In this document: in pieces, positions 1-5,120 of the stretch | How the letters are laid out: each line of letters opens with the position of its first letter | Numbering within the stretch: the stretch's first letter is position 1 | From: DATFFO01 sp035250025 | Lineage (GTDB): Bacteria; Actinomycetota; Acidimicrobiia; Spongiisociales; ZC4RG35 | DNA: 9,640 nucleotides | Assembly (NCBI GenBank): GCA_035250025.1 | Contig: DATFFO010000262.1 | Span: forward strand, 1 to 9,640 | Reading direction: 5' to 3' | Position numbers and translations under genes: made by a program | Notes under the pieces: generated by a model | The model's input: the letters and a program-made list of their open reading frames with translations, nothing else | Database searches by the model: none | Told to the model about the DNA's origin: nothing

Positions 1-773
1 CCATGCGGGACCGGGACCAGAGACCCGAGAGCATGGCCGAGGCCGTGGCCGATTCCCGTGGCGCAACGGTCGATGGCGAGACCCGCCGCGGTGGACGCCA
101 CGAGGGCGCGGCCGCGGGCATCGAAATCGCCCGGGTCCGCCACCACCGCCGGAAGGCAGGCGGCAAGTTCGGCCAGGGCCCAAAGGCCGGCGCTATACCC
201 CGTCTCATCCCGGTGCTGGGCCGTGACGGCCTCAATGGCGTGAACCACGGCGTCGAGACCGGTAGCGACCGTCGTCGCCGGCGGTAAGCCGACGGTCAAC
301 GTGCCATCGAGCACGATCGACGCCGGCCTCAGTAGCTCATCCCATGCCCAGGTCTTGTGTCCCCCGTCCGTGATGACGCAGGTCCGGGTGACTTCGGCCC
401 CCGCCCCTGCCGTCGTCGGCACCGCAACAACCTTCATCGATGCCGCGAAAGGCTCGGCCGACATCAAATGACGATCGATCTGCGACGACGAGCCGGTGAC
501 GGCCGCCGCCAGCTTGGCCGAATCGATGACGCTTCCTCCCCCGACCGCGACCACGGTGGCATCGCCACCGAGGCCGTCAGCCAGCTCCGTCACGGAGGAC
601 GTGGTCGGCTCGCCGGGCCGGAGCACGATCAGCGCGTCTGGTGCCGCTATCGCACAGACGGAGTCGAGCGCCGGGCTGGCGGCCAGGTGGCCGTCGGTGA
701 CAACCACCAACCGGGGTCCCCGGTCGAGATCACCCAGGGTGGCGGCGGCGCCGGGGCCGATGACGCCCTCCAC
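1..773 (-). CDS. Iron-containing alcohol dehydrogenase, C-terminus cut off by window edge
   Basis: This is a group III (Fe-dependent) alcohol dehydrogenase, a cytoplasmic NAD(P)-dependent enzyme that interconverts alcohols and aldehydes or ketones; the substrate cannot be told. Reading from a GTG at 773, residues 71-87 carry the nucleotide-binding run DATVVAVGGGSVIDSAK, and PTTAGAGAEVT follows at 119-129. The metal ligands expected from the family are all visible: D174 and H178 in GLDAVVHAIEA, H243 in GIGHG, and H257 in PVPH. Their spacing (4, 65 and 14) is close to that of the well-known FucO. About 257 residues are visible of a usual 380 or so; the rest lies beyond base 1. An in-frame TAG sits at 846-848, and the only usual start codon after it is GTG 773. 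That start leaves a short N-terminus and has no clear Shine-Dalgarno sequence, so the exact start is uncertain. The family call is firm. Confidence 0.9.
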   Translation of the reverse strand, partial: MEGVIGPGAAATLGDLDRGPRLVVVTDGHLAASPALDSVCAIAAPDALIVLRPGEPTTSSVTELADGLGGDATVVAVGGGSVIDSAKLAAAVTGSSSQIDRHLMSAEPFAASMKVVAVPTTAGAGAEVTRTCVITDGGHKTWAWDELLRPASIVLDGTLTVGLPPATTVATGLDAVVHAIEAVTAQHRDETGYSAGLWALAELAACLPAVVADPGDFDARGRALVASTAAGLAIDRCATGIGHGLGHALGSLVPVPH

Positions 774-839
774 ATGTTGTGCGATGTCGAAGACGGCGGT
801 CGTCTCGGGCTCCCTGGGGGTGGGATCGGGGCGCCGTCC

Positions 840-845
840 ACCCTA
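840..845 (-). promoter_or_regulatory. Possible -10 box for the alcohol dehydrogenase gene
   Basis: Read on the minus strand this is TAGGGT, which fits the actinobacterial -10 pattern TANNNT. Transcription would start near 832 and give a leader of about 60 bases before the GTG at 773. I see no matching -35 element, so this rests on one hexamer only. Confidence 0.25.
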
Positions 846-1005
846 CATTCCCCGGTCGCCGAGGTCCGGCTCCCGACTGACTAGTCCGTTCGGGCAGATA
901 GAGAACAACTCTCGCTTGTTGGGCCGAAGTCAACATGATGGTGGTCGAACGTGCCCTAGGTCCAGCAGAGTTCTGGAACGTGGTGGTGCTGTGGGAGCAC
1001 AACGA
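846..1005. other. Intergenic stretch with no gene seen
   Basis: No reading frame here looks like a protein. Two short inverted repeats are present, TCCAG/CTGGA at 961-977 and GTGCT/AGCAC at 986-1000. They could be the 5' part of the small RNA that follows, or chance. A TAGGTC at 957-962 is one base off a -10 box on the plus strand and could mark an upstream start of that RNA, but nothing supports it further. Confidence 0.4.
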
Positions 1006-1152
1006 GGTCGGATGGGCAATGGGAGGCCCATCCGACCGACATCTTCGGGGTCCCGAGTCCCCCCCTTTGGGGCTCCGAAGCGGTACGAGGATCTGGTTTT
1101 CCCCCGCAGATCCTCGACCTCAATCGGGCGGCCCGCTCAGCGGGCCGCCCGG
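1006..1152 (+). ncRNA. 6C-like small RNA: three stem-loops plus terminator hairpin
   Basis: Three strong stem-loops follow one another and end in a fourth, terminator-like hairpin. Stem 1 is a perfect 12-bp pairing (1006-1017 with 1026-1037) closed by the loop AATGGGAG. Stem 2 pairs 1043-1054 with 1069-1080 (12 bp, two G-T wobbles), and its 14-base loop contains seven consecutive C (1059-1065). Stem 3 pairs 1086-1095 with 1107-1116 (perfect 10 bp), and its loop GTTTTCCCCCG holds five C. Two neighbouring hairpins with C-run loops are the defining mark of the 6C RNA family of actinobacteria, known from streptomycetes and mycobacteria as a trans-acting regulator. The second run here is five C rather than six. 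No protein frame covers the stretch. The 5' end is not defined; stem 1 may be part of the RNA or a separate element. The core, 1043-1116, is the surest part. Confidence 0.72.
1125..1151. terminator. Strong GC hairpin between converging small RNA and M23 operon
   Basis: CGGGCGGCCCGC (1125-1136) pairs perfectly with 1140-1151 around the 3-base loop TCA. It lies 14 bases beyond the stop codon of the M23 peptidase gene (minus strand) and just after the C-loop hairpins of the plus-strand small RNA, so it could end both transcripts. Neither side has a real T tract (GTAATTTG on the plus side), which is common for hairpin terminators of high-GC bacteria. Confidence 0.7.
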
Positions 1153-1165
1153 TAATTTGACGTCG

Positions 1166-2299
1166 TCAACCGCAGATGCCTTTCACCAACGCGTACGGGT
1201 TCACCGCTCCGCCCCCTCCGGGGTGGTACTCGAAGTGGAGGTGGGGATAGGACGGGGAGGCGTTCCCGGTGCTTCCCACGTACCCGATGATCTGGCCGGC
1301 CACCACCGGCATGCCATCTGTGACCCCATCGGCGTAACCGTCGAGGTGGGCGTAGTAGTACGAGTCGCCCGCCGACGAGTTCATCCAGATCGTGATCCCT
1401 CCCAGGCTGCTCCCGCTGCTGAGTCGAGAGATCGTGCCGTCGAAGATGGCCGCCACCGGTGTCCCTCGAGCCGCCATCATGTCGACCCCCTGGTGGCCTC
1501 GGCCCCCTGAGCGAGGGGATCCCCAACTGTCGATGAACGACACCGGACCCTGGACGGGGCAGGCTTGACTGGCAGAGATCGGAGGAGGGGGAGGGGGAGC
1601 CGGGGGCGAGGTGGTGGCGGTGGTGCCGGGGGTCTCTCCGCCGGCCCCGCCGATAGTCGTCGTCGGGGCGATGGTGGTGGTCGTCGACGTGGCCGCTCGC
1701 CGCGCTTCTTCCTCCCGCCGGATACGCTCGGCCTCCAGCTCGGCGGCGCGACGTTCCGCCAGCGCCTCGTAGTCACCGGCGGCAGCCGTGAAGGTCGCCT
1801 GCGCCTGCTCGGTCAGAGTTTGGAGCTCCTCGGTGACGGCGACCTGCTCTGCGCGGGCAGTGTCGAGCCGTGCCGTCTGCCGTTCGAACTCGGCCTGGGC
1901 CGCCTTGTAAGACGTGATGGAGCTGTCCTCGAAGCCCGTCGCTCTGCGCACGTACTCCAGCCCGGCGGGGACCGAGTCGTTGTCGGCGCCCAAGAGCAGG
2001 CTGAGGGCCGACGAGGTCGTCGCCCCCATGTACATCTCCACGGCCAGGGCCTGGGCGTCCGACTCGGCCGCCTGGAGCCGGGTCTCGGTCCGGGCCAGAC
2101 CGTCGGTGAGGCTGTCGATCTCACCGTCCAGGGCGAGCTGGCGGACATAGGCGTCCTCCAGAGAACGGGCCAGCTCTTCGGCCTCGGCCCGGGCCGCGTC
2201 CAGCCGTTCCTGGGCGCGATCGAGATCCTCCTCCGTCACCTGTGCCAGGGCCGGGACCGAGAGGGTGAGGACGAGCAGGACGCCTAGGGCCTTCCTCAT
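1166..2299 (-). CDS. Secreted coiled-coil M23 (LytM-type) peptidoglycan peptidase
   Basis: The 377-residue protein is a zinc metallopeptidase of family M23, which cuts peptide cross-links in the cell wall outside the membrane. Residues 1-20 form a signal peptide ending in ALA-Q. Residues about 22-80 and 130-202 are charged, Ala/Glu-rich heptad-like coiled coil, as in EnvC- and RipA-type cell-separation proteins. Residues 204-240 are a low-complexity Thr then Pro linker. The M23 domain fills 250-377. The zinc ligands are H269 and D273 (HQGVD) and H355, and the catalytic histidines are H318 (YYYAHL) and H353 (PHLHF); all are intact, so the enzyme should be active. Cys247 and Cys376 flank the domain and could form a disulfide. 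The ATG overlaps the stop of the upstream gene (ATGA) and has no Shine-Dalgarno of its own, which suggests translational coupling. Whether the coiled coil inhibits or recruits the enzyme is not shown here. Confidence 0.93.
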   Translation of the reverse strand: MRKALGVLLVLTLSVPALAQVTEEDLDRAQERLDAARAEAEELARSLEDAYVRQLALDGEIDSLTDGLARTETRLQAAESDAQALAVEMYMGATTSSALSLLLGADNDSVPAGLEYVRRATGFEDSSITSYKAAQAEFERQTARLDTARAEQVAVTEELQTLTEQAQATFTAAAGDYEALAERRAAELEAERIRREEEARRAATSTTTTIAPTTTIGGAGGETPGTTATTSPPAPPPPPPISASQACPVQGPVSFIDSWGSPRSGGRGHQGVDMMAARGTPVAAIFDGTISRLSSGSSLGGITIWMNSSAGDSYYYAHLDGYADGVTDGMPVVAGQIIGYVGSTGNASPSYPHLHFEYHPGGGGAVNPYALVKGICG

Positions 2300-3054
2300 C
2301 GGAGGATCACGGTCCCTTTCTCCCCATCCACAACTCCCTCGTCGGAGAGCTTGCGCAAATGGGCGGCGACCGATACCTCGGCCAGCTGATGAAGGGACCG
2401 GTCTACGTCGCGATAGACCACTTCCACGATCTCCGTGATAGTCGAAGCTCCTGCTGCCACTGCCTCGACGACCTGGCGCTCTCGCTCCAGGCGATGGGCC
2501 ACGTACCAGTCGATGATCGCCGCCGGGTCATCCATCACCTCACCGTGACCGGGGTAGAGCGACTCAGGTTGGAGTCGTCTGATGCGGTCAAGGGACTGAA
2601 GATACTCGCCCATGTCCTCGACCATCACCGTCGAACCGCCCATCACGTGGTCGCCGGTGAAGAGCACCCGCCCGGCAAGGAAGCAGAGGTGGTCGTCGGA
2701 GTGGCCGGGCGTGTGAACGACCTCAAGTTGCACATCCCCCACCGCGATCCTGGAACCGTCGTCGAGGCGTTGATCGGGTTCGAATTGCGGGCCGCGGGAG
2801 AAGCCGTAGGCCGGCACTCCCAGGTTCCGGGCGAGGGGGTTGGCCAGCGGGGCGTGGTCGGCATGCGTGTGGGTGACCACGACGGCGGCAACAGGTCGCT
2901 CCCCCACTGCTTCCACGATGGACTTTTCGTGGGCGGAGTCGAGCGGGCCGGGGTCGATGATCCCGATGCCGCCGGATCCGTCGAGCAACCACGTGTTGGT
3001 GCCGGCACCGGTGAAGGGTCCCGGGTTGGGGGCCAAGACCCGTTCAATCCTCAC
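2296..3054 (-). CDS. MBL-fold hydrolase, LACTB2-like, with C-terminal winged helix
   Basis: This 252-residue cytoplasmic protein has the metallo-beta-lactamase fold. The two-metal site is complete: THTHADH at 61-67 (H62, H64, D66, H67), H118 in HTPGHSDDH, D135 in FTGDH, and H170 in YPGHG. The tail, about 190-252, reads as a small winged-helix domain, as in LACTB2-like proteins; some of those are single-strand RNA endonucleases, and others are annotated only as hydrolases. I cannot say which reaction is done here. The frame stays open upstream to 3255, but that part overlaps the fxsA gene and is low in family likeness; the GTG at 3054 starts exactly where the fold begins (MRIERVLAPNPGPFT). The gene follows fxsA by 31 bases and overlaps the M23 gene by 4, so all three form one operon. 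The GTG has no adjacent Shine-Dalgarno. Confidence 0.88.
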   Translation of the reverse strand: MRIERVLAPNPGPFTGAGTNTWLLDGSGGIGIIDPGPLDSAHEKSIVEAVGERPVAAVVVTHTHADHAPLANPLARNLGVPAYGFSRGPQFEPDQRLDDGSRIAVGDVQLEVVHTPGHSDDHLCFLAGRVLFTGDHVMGGSTVMVEDMGEYLQSLDRIRRLQPESLYPGHGEVMDDPAAIIDWYVAHRLERERQVVEAVAAGASTITEIVEVVYRDVDRSLHQLAEVSVAAHLRKLSDEGVVDGEKGTVILR

Positions 3055-3061
3055 GGTAGGC

Positions 3062-3093
3062 GGAGGGTCGCCGCCGGTCCGGCGGTCACCTCC
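3062..3093 (-). promoter_or_regulatory. Two-step hairpin spanning the fxsA stop and masking a GGAGG
   Basis: On the minus strand a GGAGG (3093-3089) inside the last codons of fxsA can pair with CCTCC (3066-3062). Between them CCGCC (3085-3081) pairs with GGCGG (3075-3071) around the loop GGACC. The structure covers the fxsA stop codon and ends 7 bases before the GTG of the MBL gene. It could couple translation of the two genes or act as a partial terminator. This is inferred from base pairing only. Confidence 0.35.
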
Positions 3094-3472
3094 ACACGTC
3101 CACCCGCACGACCCGGTTGGAACCACCGGTGTATCGACGCACGATTCGCTGGCGAATCCACTCGCGCACCGGGGGAACCAGGAGCAGAAGGCCAGCGGCG
3201 TCGGTGATGATCCCGGGGGCGAGGAGGAAAGCCCCGGCCGCCACCAGCAAGGCACCGTGGGCGAGTTCCTTGGTCGGGAGGGAGCCGGACGCCAGCCGGG
3301 CTCGGGCGTCTGACCAAACCGCCAGACCCTGCCGCTTCACCAGAACCGATCCCAGGATCGCCGTCCCGACCACGATCGCCACTGTCCACAACAACCCGAT
3401 GCGACCCGCCGTCCACAGCAAGAGGGCCAGGTCGGCCAGGGGGACGAGGAGGAAGACGAGGAAGCGGCGCAT
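3086..3472 (-). CDS. fxsA: FxsA-family small membrane protein
   Basis: The product has 128 residues and belongs to the FxsA family, small inner-membrane proteins named after the E. coli protein that relieves F-plasmid exclusion of phage T7; the cellular role is unknown. Hydrophobic segments lie at about 4-22, 26-45 and 70-98. Between the second and third is the typical family stretch VGTAILGSVLVKRQGL. The third runs through LLVAAGAFLLAPGIITDAAGLLLLVP, which carries the G-x-hydrophobic-x-P-G-hydrophobic-T-D pattern of the family. The C-terminus is basic and cytoplasmic. An upstream in-frame GTG at 3484 is possible, but it lies one base from the likely -10 box, so the ATG at 3472 is preferred; a GGTGGGA precedes it by six bases. 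It is the first gene of the operon with the MBL hydrolase and the M23 peptidase, and is divergent from the ProA-like gene. Confidence 0.88.
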   Translation of the reverse strand: MRRFLVFLLVPLADLALLLWTAGRIGLLWTVAIVVGTAILGSVLVKRQGLAVWSDARARLASGSLPTKELAHGALLVAAGAFLLAPGIITDAAGLLLLVPPVREWIRQRIVRRYTGGSNRVVRVDVWR

Positions 3473-3485
3473 GTGAAGTCCCACC

Positions 3486-3491
3486 AGGGTA
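3486..3491 (-). promoter_or_regulatory. Probable -10 box of the fxsA-MBL-M23 operon
   Basis: Read on the minus strand this is TACCCT, matching TANNNT. It is 13 bases before the ATG at 3472, so the leader would be only about six bases. The -35 region is not convincing. It also argues against the GTG start at 3484. Confidence 0.4.
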
Positions 3492-3564
3492 CCGGCCGCC
3501 CCATCGAATCGGCAGCGCTCATCCGGCCGGCATCTGCCATCCGCTCGTGTGCCAGACTTCCCTC

Positions 3565-5052
3565 ATGGAGCGTCTGGAGCGCCTCGAGGCCGGCATGCCC
3601 ATCCTCTACGGGAGCGATCGCATGACCCGCGTCCCTTCCGACCTCGCTGACGCCTTTCGGGCCGGGGACCGCCTCGTCGTCGTCCAGGACACGGGTGACC
3701 TTCTCCACATCCCCCGAGACGTTTGGGATTCCGCCGCCGACGCCGTGACCGCCGCCGACAATGCCTTCCGGGCGATGGCGGCGACGGACCAGACGGCAGT
3801 CACCAAGTTCTTCGACGCCTTCGCCGCCCGACTCGGCGACGACGCCCTGTTCGCCGAGATCGCAGAGGCAAACCAGGCGGACGTGGCCGCAGCCCGCGCC
3901 GCTGGGCGCTCCGTAACCAGATTGGAGCTCACCGATCGCATGCGTGCCGACATGGTCGCTGCCTTGACCATCTGGCGCGACCTCGAGCCGGCCGACGACC
4001 TGATCGACACTGTCGACCACGGCCGGTGGCGGGTCGAGCTGCGCCGGGCGGGGCTGGGGGTGATCGGGTTTGTCTTCGAGGGCCGGCCCAATGTCTTCGC
4101 CGATGCCACAGGCGTACTCCGATCAGGCAACACCGTGGTCTTTCGGATCGGATCGGCAGCCCTGGTCACCGCCCGGGCGATCGTGGCGGCCGCCCTCGAA
4201 CCCGCCCTGATGGAGGCCGGGTTGCCCTCCGGGGCGGTGTCGCTGGTCGACAGCCCCTCCCGCGCCGCCGGGTGGGCCATGTTCTCGGACCGTCGGCTGG
4301 GCTTGGCGGTGGCCCGCGGCTCAGGCGCCGCAGTCACCCAGCTGGGGGCGGTGGCGCGCCAGGCCGGGATCCCCGTCAGCCTCCACGGCACCGGCGGTGC
4401 CTGGATCATCACGTCCCCAGCGGCAGACCCGGAGGCGGTCGAGGCGGCCGTGTATCGCTCGCTCGATCGCAAGGTGTGCAACACCCTCAACACGCTGGCC
4501 CTGGTGATCGACGGTGTCGAGGCGCACCTCCCGGCCGCGCTCTCCGGCCTGGAACGCGCCGCCCGGGACCGGGGCGCCAACCCGAAGCTCCATCTGGTCG
4601 GAGACGTCGATCTTCCCGAGGTTTGGTGGAACGAGGCGCCGATCAAGAGAGCCGAGGGTGAGATCATCGAACCCGTGACGGAGTCGATCCCGGCCGACCG
4701 GTTGGGTGAGGAGTGGGAGTGGGAGGAGAGCCCCGAAATCACCCTGGTGGTCGTCGGCTCGATCGACGAGGCCGTGGCCGAGTTCAACCGCCAGTCGCCG
4801 CGCTTCATCGCCAGCCTGATCTCTCCCGATCCGGCCGAGCACGAGGCTTTCTACTCGGCCATCGACGCCGCGTTCGTCGGAAACGGGTTCACCCGGTGGG
4901 TGGACGGTCAGTACGCCCTCGAGCGCCCGGAGTTGGGACTCTCCAACTGGCAGTTCGGACGTCTCCTGGGGAGAGGCGGCATCCTCTCGGGGGACGGCAT
5001 CTACACCATCCGCACCCGGATGGTCCAGGACGACCCGGATCAGGGTCGGTAG
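3565..5052 (+). CDS. ProA-like aldehyde dehydrogenase with extra N-terminal segment
   Basis: The 495-residue product belongs to the aldehyde dehydrogenase superfamily and is closest to glutamate-5-semialdehyde dehydrogenase (ProA), which reduces glutamyl-5-phosphate in proline synthesis. Seen here are GVIGFVFEGRPNV at 165-177 (ProA: GV.GviyEaRPNV), LRSGNTVVFRIGSAA at 185-199, VARGSGAA at 249-256, and the catalytic Cys305 in DRKVCNTLNTL. It differs from a normal ProA of about 420 residues: residues 1-60 are additional, the Asn-Ala-Lys before the catalytic cysteine is replaced by SLDRK, and the C-terminal KLHARGPMG-type motif reads GRLLGRGGILSGDG. No proB lies next to it. A different acyl-phosphate or semialdehyde substrate is therefore possible. 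The start is ATG 3565, with no Shine-Dalgarno; a CAGACT six bases upstream would make the mRNA leaderless. An alternative GTG at 3547 would add six residues. Confidence 0.85.
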   Translation: MERLERLEAGMPILYGSDRMTRVPSDLADAFRAGDRLVVVQDTGDLLHIPRDVWDSAADAVTAADNAFRAMAATDQTAVTKFFDAFAARLGDDALFAEIAEANQADVAAARAAGRSVTRLELTDRMRADMVAALTIWRDLEPADDLIDTVDHGRWRVELRRAGLGVIGFVFEGRPNVFADATGVLRSGNTVVFRIGSAALVTARAIVAAALEPALMEAGLPSGAVSLVDSPSRAAGWAMFSDRRLGLAVARGSGAAVTQLGAVARQAGIPVSLHGTGGAWIITSPAADPEAVEAAVYRSLDRKVCNTLNTLALVIDGVEAHLPAALSGLERAARDRGANPKLHLVGDVDLPEVWWNEAPIKRAEGEIIEPVTESIPADRLGEEWEWEESPEITLVVVGSIDEAVAEFNRQSPRFIASLISPDPAEHEAFYSAIDAAFVGNGFTRWVDGQYALERPELGLSNWQFGRLLGRGGILSGDGIYTIRTRMVQDDPDQGR

Positions 5053-5060
5053 CCGGTCAA

Positions 5061-5090
5061 CGGTTGTCGGTAGAAAGTCACCGACAACCG
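5061..5090. repeat. Perfect 11-bp inverted repeat between ProA-like and molybdenum-subunit genes
   Basis: CGGTTGTCGGT (5061-5071) pairs exactly with ACCGACAACCG (5080-5090) around AGAAAGTC. It begins eight bases after the stop of the ProA-like gene and ends 16 bases before the -10 box of the next gene. It may be the terminator of the first gene (no T tract follows) or a dimeric operator covering the -35 region of the second. Confidence 0.6.
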
Positions 5091-5106
5091 GCCCCCGACC
5101 ACCGTT

Positions 5107-5112
5107 TACTCT
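5107..5112 (+). promoter_or_regulatory. -10 box giving a leaderless mRNA for the molybdenum subunit
   Basis: TACTCT fits TANNNT and ends eight bases before the ATG at 5121, so transcription should begin at or next to the start codon. There is no Shine-Dalgarno between them, in line with leaderless translation. No clear -35 is seen; the inverted repeat at 5061-5090 sits where regulators often bind. Confidence 0.55.
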
Positions 5113-5120
5113 CCCTGCCG

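Noticed and set aside
357..1155. Plus-strand open frames in the left part
   Set aside because: They are shadows of the minus-strand alcohol dehydrogenase or run over the small RNA hairpins; none shows a domain.
1565..2287. 240-codon plus-strand frame
   Set aside because: Antisense to the M23 peptidase gene; Gly/Arg-rich composition and no family likeness.
3055..3255. N-terminal extension of the MBL hydrolase
   Set aside because: Overlaps fxsA in another frame, is Pro/Cys/Trp-rich, and lies before the usual beginning of the fold.
3606..4808. 400-codon open frame on the minus strand
   Set aside because: Antisense to the ProA-like gene and Ser/Arg/Ala-rich without any recognisable domain.
4713..5120. 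Upstream part of the molybdenum-subunit frame
   Set aside because: Overlaps the ProA-like gene in another frame and has no likeness to the family; ATG 5121 is the natural start.
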